Shown here in pieces: positions 42,935 through 52,131 of a stretch of DNA of 64,000 bases (positions within the stretch are counted from its first letter, which is position 1; every line of letters begins with the position of its first letter). Under the pieces are notes generated by a model that saw only the letters and a list, made by a program, of their open reading frames with translations, ran no database searches and had not been told where the DNA came from. The stretch covers positions 3,945,001-4,009,000 of the forward strand of contig NZ_JABJUQ010000007.1 in the NCBI RefSeq assembly GCF_013155385.1. The letters run 5' to 3'. The position numbers and the translations under genes were made by a program. This DNA is from Bacillus sp. WMMC1349. GTDB lineage: Bacteria; Bacillota; Bacilli; Bacillales; Bacillaceae.

Positions 42935-43474
42935 ATGAAACATGACATTGAGAAGATTTTGATTTCTGAAGAAGAAATCAAAAATAAAGTCAAAGAACTT
43001 GGTGCGACTTTGACAGAAGAATACAGCGATAAGTTTCCGTTGGCTATTGGTGTTTTAAAAGGAGCAATGCCGTTTATGGCAGATCTCCTAAAGCGTATTG
43101 ATACATATTTGGAAATGGATTTCATGGATGTATCAAGCTATGGAAATTCTACAGTTTCCTCTGGCGAAGTAAAAATCCTTAAAGATTTGGATACATCTGT
43201 AGAGGGTCGGGATATTTTAATTATTGAAGACATTATTGACAGTGGGCTAACGTTAAGTTACCTTGTAGAGCTTTTCCGATACCGCAAAGCAAAGTCCATC
43301 AAGATTGTCACTCTTCTCGATAAACCGAGCGGACGGAAGGCAGACATTAAAGCAGATTATGTCGGTTTTGAAGTACCAAATGCATTTGTTGTTGGATATG
43401 GTCTTGATTTTGCGGAACGTTATCGCAATCTTCCGTATATCGGAGTACTCAAACCGTCGGTTTATGAGAGCTAA
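42935..43474 (+). CDS. hprT: hypoxanthine-guanine phosphoribosyltransferase
   Basis: A 179-residue purine salvage enzyme with the PRPP loop [17 protein letters not shown] (about 95-111) and the flexible-loop segment VSSYGNST. In B. subtilis HprT also forms a regulatory complex with TilS at ftsH. It is followed by an ftsH promoter. Confidence 0.97.
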   Translation: MKHDIEKILISEEEIKNKVKELGATLTEEYSDKFPLAIGVLKGAMPFMADLLKRIDTYLEMDFMDVSSYGNSTVSSGEVKILKDLDTSVEGRDILIIEDIIDSGLTLSYLVELFRYRKAKSIKIVTLLDKPSGRKADIKADYVGFEVPNAFVVGYGLDFAERYRNLPYIGVLKPSVYES

Positions 43475-43504
43475 TATGCGAGTGGTGTGTGAAAAGGATA
43501 ACTG

Positions 43505-43534
43505 TTGTATTGGAATGATTTTCTATGATACTAT
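43505..43534 (+). promoter_or_regulatory. SigA-like promoter of ftsH
   Basis: TTGTAT (43505-43510), 18 nt, TACTAT (43529-43534), 38 nt before the ftsH ATG. Confidence 0.6.
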
Positions 43535-43571
43535 TGAACATAGTTGTGCTTACTGTGGGAGGAGGTAAGGA

Positions 43572-45488
43572 ATGAATCGAGTCTTCCGTAATACCATTTT
43601 TTATTTACTTATTTTATTAGTTGTGATCGGGGTTGTGAGCTTCTTCCAAAACGCAAATCCGAAAACCGAAAATATGTCGTATAGTGATTTTGTTTCAAAC
43701 CTTGATAAAGGGAAGGTGGAAAGTGTATCCATTCAACCTGTTAGAGGTGTTTATGAGGTCAGGGGGCAGCTAACTAATTATAGCAAAGACGAGTATTTCT
43801 TAACCCATGTTCCTGAAGGAAGAGGATCAGATCAAATTCTGCAAAAGGTTAAGAAAACGAAGATTGAAGTTGAACCCGCACCGGAAACAAGCGGATGGAT
43901 GACCTTCTTTACTACCATAATCCCTTTTGTTATTATCCTCATTCTTTTCTTCTTCCTGCTTAATCAAGCTCAAGGCGGCGGAAGTCGTGTCATGAACTTT
44001 GGTAAAAGCAAAGCGAAGCTTTATACAGAAGAGAAGAAACGCGTCAAGTTTAAAGATGTTGCTGGAGCAGATGAGGAAAAGCAAGAACTGGTCGAGGTCG
44101 TTGACTTCCTTAAAGATCCACGGAAGTTTGTTGAACTCGGGGCGAGAATTCCGAAAGGTGTACTTTTAGTTGGACCACCTGGTACAGGTAAAACTTTGCT
44201 AGCAAAGGCTTGTGCTGGTGAAGCGGGCGTACCTTTCTTCAGTATTAGTGGATCAGACTTCGTTGAAATGTTTGTCGGAGTCGGTGCATCACGTGTTCGT
44301 GATTTATTTGAAAATGCTAAGAAAAATGCGCCGTGTCTGATTTTTATTGATGAGATCGATGCTGTTGGACGTCAACGTGGTGCCGGTCTTGGCGGAGGCC
44401 ATGATGAACGTGAACAAACATTGAACCAGTTGCTTGTTGAAATGGACGGATTTAGTGCTAATGAAGGGATCATCATTATTGCAGCAACAAACCGTGCTGA
44501 CATATTAGACCCTGCGTTACTGCGTCCGGGACGTTTTGACCGTCAAATTACTGTTGATCGCCCTGATGTTAAAGGACGTGAAGAAGTACTAAAAGTACAT
44601 GCTAGAAATAAACCGTTAGATGAAACCGTTAATTTAAACGCAATTGCAATGCGCACACCAGGATTTTCTGGAGCGGATCTTGAAAATCTTTTGAATGAGG
44701 CGGCACTTGTAGCAGCACGTCAGGATAAAAAGAAAATCGATATGCGTGATATCGATGAGGCAACAGATCGTGTCATTGCGGGACCAGCTAAGAAAAGCAG
44801 GGTCATTTCCAAAAAAGAACGCAATATTGTGGCGTATCATGAAGCCGGACATACAGTGATTGGACTTGTGTTGGATGAGGCGGATATGGTTCATAAAGTT
44901 ACAATTGTTCCCCGTGGGCAAGCAGGTGGTTATGCGGTAATGCTTCCGAAGGAAGACCGTTATTTCCAAACGAAACCGGAACTTCTCGACAAAATTGTTG
45001 GGTTGTTAGGGGGGCGTGTGGCTGAAGAGATTATCTTCGGTGAAGTCAGCACAGGAGCCCATAATGACTTTCAGCGTGCAACAGGAATTGCGAGACGGAT
45101 GGTCACGGAGTTTGGTATGTCTGAAAAACTCGGGCCGCTACAATTCGGACAGTCGCAAGGCGGGCAGGTCTTCTTGGGGCGCGACTTTAACAATGATCAA
45201 AATTACAGCGATGCGATTGCGTATGAGATTGATAAGGAAATGCAGCACTTCATTAAAGAATGTTATGAACGTGCTAAAACAATTCTTACTGAAAACCGCG
45301 ATAAACTCGAACTGATCGCGCAAACATTGCTAAAAGTCGAAACGCTTGATGCTGAGCAAATTAAGCATCTAATGGAACATGGAAAACTTCCTGAACGTAA
45401 GTTTTCAGATGACGAAGAACAAACAGATGACATGAAAGTCAATATCAATAAAAGAGATACAGAAACACAAAACGATGAAAAAGAGTAA
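43572..45488 (+). CDS. ftsH: ATP-dependent membrane metalloprotease FtsH
   Basis: A 638-residue AAA+ protease. Two membrane helices (about 8-25 and 113-131) flank an external domain. The AAA domain has Walker A GPPGTGKT (about 201-208), Walker [12 protein letters not shown] and the second region of homology around RPGRFDRQ. The zinc site is HEAGH (about 423-427). The acidic C-terminal tail (after about 610) is variable in the family. It degrades membrane and regulatory proteins such as Spo0E. A terminator follows. Confidence 0.98.
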   Translation: MNRVFRNTIFYLLILLVVIGVVSFFQNANPKTENMSYSDFVSNLDKGKVESVSIQPVRGVYEVRGQLTNYSKDEYFLTHVPEGRGSDQILQKVKKTKIEVEPAPETSGWMTFFTTIIPFVIILILFFFLLNQAQGGGSRVMNFGKSKAKLYTEEKKRVKFKDVAGADEEKQELVEVVDFLKDPRKFVELGARIPKGVLLVGPPGTGKTLLAKACAGEAGVPFFSISGSDFVEMFVGVGASRVRDLFENAKKNAPCLIFIDEIDAVGRQRGAGLGGGHDEREQTLNQLLVEMDGFSANEGIIIIAATNRADILDPALLRPGRFDRQITVDRPDVKGREEVLKVHARNKPLDETVNLNAIAMRTPGFSGADLENLLNEAALVAARQDKKKIDMRDIDEATDRVIAGPAKKSRVISKKERNIVAYHEAGHTVIGLVLDEADMVHKVTIVPRGQAGGYAVMLPKEDRYFQTKPELLDKIVGLLGGRVAEEIIFGEVSTGAHNDFQRATGIARRMVTEFGMSEKLGPLQFGQSQGGQVFLGRDFNNDQNYSDAIAYEIDKEMQHFIKECYERAKTILTENRDKLELIAQTLLKVETLDAEQIKHLMEHGKLPERKFSDDEEQTDDMKVNINKRDTETQNDEKE

Positions 45489-45498
45489 TTTTTAAGGG

Positions 45499-45524
45499 AA
45501 CTGCCAAACTTTTGGCAGTTTTTC
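45499..45524 (+). terminator. ftsH terminator
   Basis: AACTGCCAAA (45499-45508) pairs perfectly with TTTGGCAGTT (45511-45520), followed by TTT. Confidence 0.85.
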
Positions 45525-45544
45525 TTATTGTGGAGAAGAAATGA

Positions 45545-45660
45545 GCGGTCTAAAAAGTTGAATCAAGGGGAATTGCGAGACCCCACGAAGAGGCTCGCGG
45601 ATCGCCCATGGAAAGCAAATTCTCCAATTTTTATTCATCCCTACTACTATCAGGACACAT
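45545..45660. repeat. dispersed palindromic repeat, copy 2
   Basis: ORF-less sequence that begins GGTCTAAAAAG and ends TCAGGACA, with TTGCGAGACC, GAGGCTCGCGG, GAAAGCAAATTC between. The same elements occur in the same order in the reverse complement of 8726-8888, which has about 45 nt more in the middle. The two copies are in opposite orientation. Confidence 0.7.
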
Positions 45661-45937
45661 AAGGTGTTAAAGTCTCGTGCTCTGCCCCTGCACAGTGTTA
45701 TGAGTTGTGTTCATCCGTTTGAGGACTTGTTGGTGAACATTCCGCCGAAAATGACCGTATAGGGCTATTTAAAGGATTTTTGCTCCGTAAGATCCTTTTT
45801 ATGAAAACGCTGAATACTATAATGACCGATTTCTTTAGCGGTTTGATTCGTTTACAAATCAAATCTTAATCGTGTATTGTATGAGGGTAGAATGTTTTAT
45901 CTTAAAGTAAGAGAAACTAATCAAAGTGGTGATCAGA

Positions 45938-46714
45938 TTGTTACTTGTGATAGACGTGGGAAATACGAATACCGTCATCGGTGTGTATCATAATGGAGAG
46001 CTTGAATATCATTGGCGAATTGAGACAAGCCGTCATAAAACTGAGGATGAGTTTGGTATGCTCCTTCGTTCCTTATTTGATTATGTAGGTTTGATGTTTG
46101 ATCAGATTGAAGGGATCATTATTTCTTCAGTTGTACCGCCAATTATGTTTTCTTTAGAAAGAATGTGTACAAAGTATTTTCAAATTGAACCATTAATTGT
46201 TGGTCCCGGCATGAAAACAGGATTAAACATAAAATACGATAATCCTAAAGAAGTCGGAGCAGACCGGATTGTAAACGCGGTAGCGGCTATTCATCTTTAT
46301 GGGAGTCCGCTGATTGTCGTTGATTTTGGAACTGCTACAACTTATTGCTGTATTAATGAGGATAAACAATATTTGGGTGGAGCGATAGCACCGGGAATTA
46401 CAATCTCCACAGAAGCTCTTTATTCTAGAGCTGCAAAGCTTCCAAGAATTGAAATTGCCAGACCGGACAACATTATTGGTAAAAATACGATTAGTGCTAT
46501 GCAATCGGGAATTCTATACGGCTATGTTGGACAGGTTGAAGGAATTGTAAAACGGATGAAACGACAGTTAAGAGAGACCCCAAAAGTAATTGCAACCGGT
46601 GGACTAGCATCATTAATTGCAGAAGAGTCTGATTGTATTAATATTGTTGATCCGTTTCTTACGTTAAAAGGGCTTGAATTAATTTATGAGCGGAACCGTG
46701 TGGGGAGTATTTAG
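45938..46714 (+). CDS. coaX: type III pantothenate kinase
   Basis: A 258-residue ASKHA-fold kinase, the first step of CoA synthesis. Motifs: [13 protein letters not shown] (4-16, phosphate binding), [11 protein letters not shown] (about 103-113), VVDFGTATT (about 124-132) and GGAIAPG. Upstream GTGs at 45926 and 45929 are in frame, but AGTGGTGA at 45925-45932 fits TTG 45938, which gives the family's MLLVIDVGN start. Confidence 0.95.
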   Translation: MLLVIDVGNTNTVIGVYHNGELEYHWRIETSRHKTEDEFGMLLRSLFDYVGLMFDQIEGIIISSVVPPIMFSLERMCTKYFQIEPLIVGPGMKTGLNIKYDNPKEVGADRIVNAVAAIHLYGSPLIVVDFGTATTYCCINEDKQYLGGAIAPGITISTEALYSRAAKLPRIEIARPDNIIGKNTISAMQSGILYGYVGQVEGIVKRMKRQLRETPKVIATGGLASLIAEESDCINIVDPFLTLKGLELIYERNRVGSI

Positions 46715-46725
46715 GAGGATAACGA

Positions 46726-47592
46726 ATGGATTATTTAGTGAAAGCGTTGGCATATGAAGGTAAAGTCCGTGCGTATGCTGCTAGAACAACTGAAACTATT
46801 TCGGAAGCGCAAAGACGTCATCAGACATGGGCAACCGCTTCAGCAGCTTTAGGTAGAACGATGACAGCAACCGTCATGATGGGAGCTATGCTGAAAGGCG
46901 ATGATAAACTGACAGTTAAAATTGAAGGAGGTGGACCAGTCGGAGCCATTATTGCTGATGGAAATGCAAAAGGTGAAGTTAGAGGGTATGTATCAAACCC
47001 GCAAATTCACTTTGAATTAAATGAACAAGGAAAACTTGACGTTAGAAGAGCTGTTGGGACTTCTGGCACATTAAGTGTTGTAAAAGATCTCGGTTTACGC
47101 GATCTGTTTACGGGACAGGTCGAGATCGTTTCAGGTGAGATCGGGGAAGACTTTACATACTATCTTGTTGCTTCTGAGCAAGTCCCTTCTTCAGTAGGAG
47201 TGGGTGTGCTTGTCAATCCTGATCATACCATTTTGGCTGCTGGCGGGTTTATCTTTCAGTTAATGCCAGGGACTGATGAGAAAACGATCGAAAAGCTTGA
47301 AACGAATCTTTCTCAGGTGGAACCTATTTCTAAATTGATTCAAAAAGGACTTTCACCAGAAGAAGTGCTAAGTGTCGTCTTAGGGGAGGAACCAGAAGTA
47401 CTTGAGACCATCCCTGTCAAATTCACATGCAATTGTTCAAAAGCACGATTCGCAAGTGGGATTATTGGATTAGGTAAACAAGAAATTCAAGCAATGATTG
47501 ATGAAGATGGAAAAGCAGAAGCGCAATGCCACTTTTGCAATGAAACTTATATATTTACTAAGGAAGAGCTTGAAGCCCTTCGAGATGAATGA
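46726..47592 (+). CDS. hslO: redox-regulated chaperone Hsp33
   Basis: A 288-residue holdase active under oxidative stress. The C-terminal zinc switch has four cysteines: CNC (about 234-236) and CHFC (about 267-270). The N-terminal Hsp33 fold starts [18 protein letters not shown]. It follows coaX by 11 nt. A PPIase gene (yacD) that I recall next to it in B. subtilis is missing here. Confidence 0.96.
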   Translation: MDYLVKALAYEGKVRAYAARTTETISEAQRRHQTWATASAALGRTMTATVMMGAMLKGDDKLTVKIEGGGPVGAIIADGNAKGEVRGYVSNPQIHFELNEQGKLDVRRAVGTSGTLSVVKDLGLRDLFTGQVEIVSGEIGEDFTYYLVASEQVPSSVGVGVLVNPDHTILAAGGFIFQLMPGTDEKTIEKLETNLSQVEPISKLIQKGLSPEEVLSVVLGEEPEVLETIPVKFTCNCSKARFASGIIGLGKQEIQAMIDEDGKAEAQCHFCNETYIFTKEELEALRDE

Positions 47593-47594
47593 TC

Positions 47595-47626
47595 AAGTCT
47601 GCTAATCACTTAGCGGACTTTTTTTC
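47595..47626 (+). terminator. hslO terminator
   Basis: AAGTCTGCTAA (47595-47605) pairs with TTAGCGGACTT (47610-47620, one G-T), then a T run. Confidence 0.85.
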
Positions 47627-47628
47627 GA

Positions 47629-47661
47629 TTGACAAAATTTTTTGATATTAGGTATAATACC
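47629..47661 (+). promoter_or_regulatory. cysK promoter with palindrome over the -10
   Basis: TTGACA (47629-47634), 18 nt, TATAAT (47653-47658). The -10 lies inside a perfect inverted repeat GGTAT-A-ATACC (47651-47661), a candidate operator. CymR controls cysK in B. subtilis, so it is the likely regulator, but I cannot confirm its motif here. Confidence 0.75.
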
Positions 47662-47693
47662 AATAAAAATACTCGGAAATTGAGGTGCTCAGA

Positions 47694-48620
47694 ATGGTTC
47701 GTGTTGCTAACTCTGTTTATGATTTAATCGGAAATACACCTGTTGTTAAATTGAATCGCCTTGTTGAGACAGATAGTGCTGATGTATATGTAAAGCTTGA
47801 GTATATGAATCCTGGAAGCAGCGTAAAAGATCGGATTGCGCTAGCAATGATTGAAGATGCAGAAGAAAAGGGTTTATTGAAAGAGGGCGATACTTTAATT
47901 GAACCGACAAGCGGAAATACTGGAATCGGGCTAGCGATGGTGGCTGCTGCAAAAGGGATTAAAGCCATTCTTGTTATGCCTGACACAATGAGCTCTGAAC
48001 GTCGCAACCTTCTTCGTGCCTATGGAGCTGAACTTGTGTTGACTCCTGGAGTTGAAGGGATGAAAGGGGCAATAAAAAAAGCAGAAGAACTTGCGAAAGA
48101 GCATGGCTACTTTATGCCTCAACAATTCAGTAACCCTGCCAACGCGGAAGTGCATCGCCGTACAACAGGAAAAGAAATTGTTGAACAGTTTGATCAACTT
48201 GATGCATTTGTTGCAGGTATTGGAACTGGGGGAACAATTACGGGAGTCGGAGAAGTGTTGAAAGAGAATTATCCATCTATTCAAGTGATTGCCGTTGAAC
48301 CGACAGATTCCCCCGTTCTATCGGGAGGAAAACCAGGTTCTCATAAAATTCAAGGAATTGGAGCAGGCTTCGTTCCTAAGGTTTTAAATACCGATATTTA
48401 TGATGACATTATCACAGTAAAAAATGAAGAAGCATTTGATTTCGCTCGAAAAGCTGCAAGAGAGGAAGGAATTCTTGGTGGGATCTCATCAGGAGCGGCT
48501 ATCTTTGCCGCACTCCAAGTTGCTAAAAAGCTTGGAAAAGGTAAAAAAGTGCTGGCTGTGACTCCGAGCAATGGTGAGAGATATTTAAGCACTCCGTTAT
48601 GGTCAGAAAATCACGATTAA
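47694..48620 (+). CDS. cysK: cysteine synthase, 3' end altered by prophage junction
   Basis: A 308-residue PLP enzyme that makes cysteine from O-acetylserine and sulfide. The PLP lysine is in PGSSVKDRI (about 38-46); the substrate loop is TSGNTGIG (about 69-76), and the phosphate loop GTGGTITG (about 177-184). The body is close to B. subtilis CysK up to GERYLSTPL; the last residues are WSENHD where I recall YQFD. The stop shares TTAA (48617-48620) with the convergent integrase stop. The tail was therefore probably rewritten by prophage integration. The start is ATG 47694 with GAGGTG upstream. Confidence 0.95.
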   Translation: MVRVANSVYDLIGNTPVVKLNRLVETDSADVYVKLEYMNPGSSVKDRIALAMIEDAEEKGLLKEGDTLIEPTSGNTGIGLAMVAAAKGIKAILVMPDTMSSERRNLLRAYGAELVLTPGVEGMKGAIKKAEELAKEHGYFMPQQFSNPANAEVHRRTTGKEIVEQFDQLDAFVAGIGTGGTITGVGEVLKENYPSIQVIAVEPTDSPVLSGGKPGSHKIQGIGAGFVPKVLNTDIYDDIITVKNEEAFDFARKAAREEGILGGISSGAAIFAALQVAKKLGKGKKVLAVTPSNGERYLSTPLWSENHD

Positions 48621-48640
48621 TTTAACTTATATTCAGTAAT
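48590..48640. other. probable attL at the 3' end of cysK
   Basis: Host-like coding sequence ends at about AGCACTCCGTTA (48589-48600), after which CysK diverges from the residues I recall. The integrase coding region begins at once on the other strand (stop at 48617). The exact crossover dinucleotide cannot be set without attR or an empty site. Confidence 0.6.
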
Positions 48641-50029
48641 GATAATCTCTGCTGGTTGAGAATATCGAGATGGTTTAGAGAAAGTTTTTACATCAACTTT
48701 TACGTAATCAAATACTGCGTTGATAGCTGATTTCTTTTCAATGTCATCTAAATTAACCCATTCACTTTGAATATTTTCAATGAAAAGGGCAAGCTCTTCA
48801 AGTGTTACAGATTCAGAATCAGTTTTGATTTTTTGTAAAAGTTTTGATTGCATATTTGAATAATTCTCTAACATTTCTCGATATTCTTTCTTTGTTAAGT
48901 CACCTTCAATATAAAGTTCTTTTGCACGCTTTTTCTTTGCATCTAATTCATTTACTTTTTTCTTTATATTACCCATATCATCTTTTGTCTCATCTGTTTC
49001 TAATTTGTCTTTAAAACCAGTTAGTTTTAACAAGTTTAAGAATGTTTTTTCCAGTGAATCTTGTCCAAATTGCGGGAGATCGCATATTCCTAATGAGTAA
49101 TGTCCCTTGCATTTATAACCGTATCTAACGCTACCATCTTTTCGGTATTTAGGAGAACCCATAAGTGGATTACCACAACGAGCACATTTAAAAACACCAC
49201 TAAATAAATATGTGTATTTCCGGTATGATTTAGTATTGTTCTTTTTTCTTATATCCATCGATTTATGGACTTGTTCCCATAATTCTAAAGAAATGATTTG
49301 TTCAAAGCTTTTTTGCGCGATATCAGTATAAACCTCTTCTCCCCAGCGTATTTTTCCAATATAGATCGGGTTGTTTATTATGCTTAATATTCCTGCACGT
49401 TGAAATAATGAACCACTTCTTGTTCTAAATCCATTTTTATTTAGGTATCGCGATAATGCACCGGCTCCTAGAGATATGGAGCGTTCAAATATTAACTTTA
49501 CAAGTTTAGCTTCTTCTTTATGTGTAACTAATTCTCCATTTTTTAATCTATAACCATAAGGAACTTTCCCACCATTAAATTTTCCTTCTTCAGCACGCTT
49601 TTTCATAGCATCTTTGACACGTTCTGAAATTGTTTCTCTTTCCCATTGTGCTAAAGTGGCTACTAATGTTATAAACATTCGCCCAGTAGCGGTGGTTGTG
49701 TCAAATATCTCCATAGATGATTTGAATTTCACATTATACCTATCCATCTGTTTTAGTATTTCGTATAAATCTACAACTGAACGAGTGAAGCGGTCTAAGC
49801 GATAAACCAAAATTATGTCAAAAGTTTTCGATTTCATGTCATTAAGCATTTTTTGAAAAGCTGGTCGCTCTGTATTTTTAGCAGAAAATCCTTCATCAGT
49901 ATATACTTCTTTTATTTCCCACCCTTGAGAAAGAGCATATTGCTCCAATCTTTCTTTTTGCAGATCTAATGATATTCCTTCTTCTGCTTGTAGATCAGTA
50001 GAGACCCTTGTATATATCACACATTTCAT
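48617..50029 (-). CDS. int: large serine recombinase (phage integrase)
   Basis: A 470-residue site-specific recombinase. The N-terminal resolvase domain (1-140) has the nucleophile in YTRVSTD (Ser10) and the arginines in YRLDRFTRS (about 67-75). The recombinase domain follows (about 155-260), then a zinc ribbon (CARC about 277-280 and [10 protein letters not shown]) and a C-terminal coiled coil (about 350-440). It catalyses attP x attB integration and, with a directionality factor, excision. AGGAGAATAAGG precedes the ATG. A LexA-like box lies 19 nt upstream. Confidence 0.96.
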   Translation of the reverse strand: MKCVIYTRVSTDLQAEEGISLDLQKERLEQYALSQGWEIKEVYTDEGFSAKNTERPAFQKMLNDMKSKTFDIILVYRLDRFTRSVVDLYEILKQMDRYNVKFKSSMEIFDTTTATGRMFITLVATLAQWERETISERVKDAMKKRAEEGKFNGGKVPYGYRLKNGELVTHKEEAKLVKLIFERSISLGAGALSRYLNKNGFRTRSGSLFQRAGILSIINNPIYIGKIRWGEEVYTDIAQKSFEQIISLELWEQVHKSMDIRKKNNTKSYRKYTYLFSGVFKCARCGNPLMGSPKYRKDGSVRYGYKCKGHYSLGICDLPQFGQDSLEKTFLNLLKLTGFKDKLETDETKDDMGNIKKKVNELDAKKKRAKELYIEGDLTKKEYREMLENYSNMQSKLLQKIKTDSESVTLEELALFIENIQSEWVNLDDIEKKSAINAVFDYVKVDVKTFSKPSRYSQPAEIIITEYKLN

Positions 50030-50047
50030 CCTTATTCTCCTTTATCA

Positions 50048-50059
50048 GAATGTATGTTC
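50048..50059 (-). promoter_or_regulatory. possible LexA (SOS) box before int
   Basis: On the minus strand GAACATACATTC differs at one base from the core of the Bacillus SOS box GAAC-N4-GTTC. It lies between the repressor stop and the integrase start, where a promoter for int would be. Confidence 0.45.
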
Positions 50060-50078
50060 TTTTGGTTGTAAAAGAAGA

Positions 50079-50094
50079 GCGGGTAGTCTCCCGC
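50079..50094 (-). terminator. repressor terminator
   Basis: GCGGG/CCCGC with a 6-nt loop, followed on the minus strand by TCTTCTTTT, 17 nt after the repressor stop. Confidence 0.6.
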
Positions 50095-50110
50095 GTTGGT
50101 AAATTATGAA

Positions 50111-50773
50111 TTAATCAATCGGCGCACAACTCCATACGTATTTTCCCGTTATTGTAATTTCAGGACATTCAAAAGGATTGGTGCAATCAAAAATAAAAGG
50201 TTTTTGTTCAGGATTGTATGAGTCTGGCTCAAGAATAATGCTGTTGTTTGTTTGGTAAAATCTTTTCAGTGTTGTTTCATAACCATTGATACGGACAGCT
50301 ACAATATCACCGTTTGCAACTTCTTTAGTTTTAGTATCTATAACAGCATAAAAACCATTAGGCACTATTTTGTTCATGCTATCTCCTTCGATTTTCAAAG
50401 ATACGAGGTTTTCCAAACCATACATTTTAATTAATTTATCAGGGATTGGAAGGCTACCTATGATATTGTCATCTGCCCATTTAGGGCAACCTGCAGGAAT
50501 AGATCCATATATAGGAACTGTCTCTGTCATCGGAACAATACTACTATGCGTATTTTGTTCGCCCACATTGTCAAAAATCAATTCGGCTGTGCTAACTCCT
50601 AGTTTTCTTGCTAGCGTTTCAATTGTACCTGTCTTGGGAGTTCGTTCCCCTCGCTCCCAATACCCTATTGTGACATCAGAAAAGCCAAGTCGCTTTCCGA
50701 ATTCAGCTTTAGAAAGTCCTAACTCTGTTCTAATCCTTGCTATGTTTTTGGCGAAGTTTATTTTTTTCCCCAT
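50111..50773 (-). CDS. LexA-like phage repressor (HTH + S24 peptidase)
   Basis: A 220-residue CI-type repressor. HTH_XRE domain at about 8-63 (KAEFGKRLGFSDVTIGYWE). Autocleavage module: Ala-Gly site in SIPAGCP (about 92-98), catalytic serine in EGDSMNK (about 128) and lysine in ETTLKRFYQ (about 167). RecA-stimulated self-cleavage would induce the prophage. Its promoter (TTGCTA, 17 nt, TATAAT on the minus strand) contains operator O1, so autoregulation is likely. GGAGGTG precedes the ATG. Confidence 0.95.
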   Translation of the reverse strand: MGKKINFAKNIARIRTELGLSKAEFGKRLGFSDVTIGYWERGERTPKTGTIETLARKLGVSTAELIFDNVGEQNTHSSIVPMTETVPIYGSIPAGCPKWADDNIIGSLPIPDKLIKMYGLENLVSLKIEGDSMNKIVPNGFYAVIDTKTKEVANGDIVAVRINGYETTLKRFYQTNNSIILEPDSYNPEQKPFIFDCTNPFECPEITITGKYVWSCAPID

Positions 50774-50802
50774 TTTTTCACCTCCTTGTTATTTATGTTG
50801 TT

Positions 50803-50831
50803 ATTATAAAACAAAATGTTAGCTATAGCAA
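50803..50831 (-). promoter_or_regulatory. repressor promoter with operator O1
   Basis: On the minus strand TTGCTA (50826-50831), 17 nt, TATAAT (50803-50808). The spacer contains O1 (50806-50824), which matches 16 of 19 positions of the O2 palindrome. Confidence 0.8.
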
Positions 50832-50882
50832 ACATACAGTTAGAAAAAACAACGCAAATATATAAAAATGGTGTAAAAATCG

Positions 50883-50911
50883 TTGACATCTAACAAAATG
50901 TTAGATATTAT
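50883..50911 (+). promoter_or_regulatory. early rightward promoter with operator O2
   Basis: TTGACA (50883-50888), 17 nt, TATTAT (50906-50911). The spacer is filled by O2 (50888-50906): ATCTAACA and TGTTAGAT as perfect 8-bp half-sites around AAA. A repressor bound here would occlude RNA polymerase. Confidence 0.88.
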
Positions 50912-50935
50912 TAACGTGTGAGGAGGTGAGGTAAA

Positions 50936-51181
50936 TTGGAATATAAAATTGCAAGAACTCCAAAAGAATGGAGGGCGCGTTTAAATTTAACTCAAGACGA
51001 TGTAGCTAAAGCCTTAGGTATTCATAGAACTACTTACTCTTCGTGGGAGAGAAATCCGCAAAAGATGGAGATAGAAGAAGGTGTGGCACTAGCTGATGTA
51101 TTTGGGTGTGACTTTTCAGAAATCATTTTTTTTAAACTAAAACCTAACAAAATGTTAGATATAGAGAGGGATGTTTCTTAA
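50936..51181 (+). CDS. Cro-like HTH regulator
   Basis: An 81-residue XRE-family protein with the helix-turn-helix LTQDDVAKALGIHRTTYSSWE (about 18-38). It is the first gene of the rightward early operon. The start is TTG 50936 with GAGGTGAGG upstream. Its own 3' coding part contains operator O3 (51142-51160), so it may be subject to a roadblock as well as promoter control. It overlaps the next small ORF by 1 nt. Confidence 0.88.
   Translation: MEYKIARTPKEWRARLNLTQDDVAKALGIHRTTYSSWERNPQKMEIEEGVALADVFGCDFSEIIFFKLKPNKMLDIERDVS
51142..51160. promoter_or_regulatory. operator O3 inside the Cro-like gene
   Basis: The 19-mer here matches O2 at 18 of 19 positions (half-sites CTAACA and TGTTAG). It lies in coding sequence about 235 bp downstream of the promoter. 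Confidence 0.8.
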
Positions 51182-51315
51182 TGAAAAAAAACAAATCAGT
51201 TGAATCAATTGTTCTTAGCGGAAAGTATGCTATTACATTTGTTCAAGAGATAAGACCGAGCATGCATTCAATTATTAAAGAACGAAAGGCAAAACAAAAA
51301 AAGGAGATTTCATAA
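51181..51315 (+). CDS. small hypothetical prophage protein (44 aa)
   Basis: The ATG overlaps the preceding stop by 1 nt and the stop is directly adjacent to the antirepressor ATG. GAGAGGGATG provides a ribosome site. The product is basic at its C-terminus (KERKAKQKKE). No family is recognised; the support is its tight fit in the operon. Confidence 0.65.
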   Translation: MKKNKSVESIVLSGKYAITFVQEIRPSMHSIIKERKAKQKKEIS

Positions 51316-52131
51316 ATGAATGAATTACAAACGTTTAATCATAAAATTTTTGGAGATTTACCTGTAATGATAGTGGATGGAGTTGAGTGGTTTGGAGCAA
51401 AGGAAATTGCTAAAGCATTAAGCTTTTCGAAACCACATAATGCAATTCAAAACCATGTTGAGGAAGATGACTCCGCGGTCCACGGAGTCATCGACAGAAT
51501 AGGAAGAAAACAAAAGAAAAAGTTCGTAAATGAATCAGGTTTATACGATTTAATATTTGGAGCTGCAAAACAAGGGAACAATCGAGAAATTAAAGAGAAG
51601 GCAAAAAAATTTAAACGATGGGTAACCTCTGAAGTGCTACCTATAATTAGAAAAACGGGCGGATACGTTAATAAAGGTAACGAAGAACAATTCATTAAAA
51701 ACTATTTTCCTAGTTTCAGTGATGAAGTAAAGCAAGCAATGGTGCTAGATTTGCGAAATCAGAACAATCAACTAAAAAAGCAAATTGAGCAAAACAAACC
51801 TAAAGTTCTGTTTGCGGATAGTGTGTCAGCATCCAGTACATCTATTTTGGTGGGGGAGCTTGCAAAACTATTAAAACAGAATGGAATTGAAACGGGACAG
51901 AAACGATTTTTCGCATGGTTAAGAGACAACGGATATTTAATAAAGCGAAAAGGGACAGATTACAACATGCCAACTCAAAAGAGCATGGAAAGTGGATTGT
52001 TCGAAATTAAGGAAACATCTATAACACATTCAGATGGTCATATCAGTATCAGTAAGACACCTAAAGTCACTGGCAAGGGTCAAGTATATTTCATCAATAA
52101 GTTTCTAACGAAAGAAGAGGCGGTTTCATAA
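51316..52131 (+). CDS. phage antirepressor (BRO-N + ANT/KilA-C)
   Basis: A 271-residue two-domain antirepressor. The BRO-N domain covers about 1-110 (VDGVEWFGAKEIAKALSFSK). The ANT/KilA-C type domain covers about 165-265 (KRFFAWLRDNGYLIKRKGTDY). Such proteins counteract the repressor and favour lytic growth. It abuts the upstream 44-residue ORF and overlaps the next gene by 1 nt. GGAG lies 8 nt upstream. Confidence 0.92.
   Translation: MNELQTFNHKIFGDLPVMIVDGVEWFGAKEIAKALSFSKPHNAIQNHVEEDDSAVHGVIDRIGRKQKKKFVNESGLYDLIFGAAKQGNNREIKEKAKKFKRWVTSEVLPIIRKTGGYVNKGNEEQFIKNYFPSFSDEVKQAMVLDLRNQNNQLKKQIEQNKPKVLFADSVSASSTSILVGELAKLLKQNGIETGQKRFFAWLRDNGYLIKRKGTDYNMPTQKSMESGLFEIKETSITHSDGHISISKTPKVTGKGQVYFINKFLTKEEAVS

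Larger units (their letters stand above)
45489..45937 (+). other. ftsH-coaX intergenic region
   Basis: No gene occurs in this 449-bp gap. It holds the ftsH terminator, repeat copy 2, a hairpin AAAGGAT/ATCCTTT with a T run (45771-45800) and an inverted repeat TTTGATT/AATCAAA (45842-45863). A coaX promoter candidate is TTACAA (45853-45858), 17 nt, TATTGT. Between 45661 and 45770 I see nothing I can name. Confidence 0.6.

Noticed and set aside
50252..50822. Plus-strand ORFs over the repressor gene
   Set aside because: They are antisense to the repressor and overlap its promoter; no product recognised.
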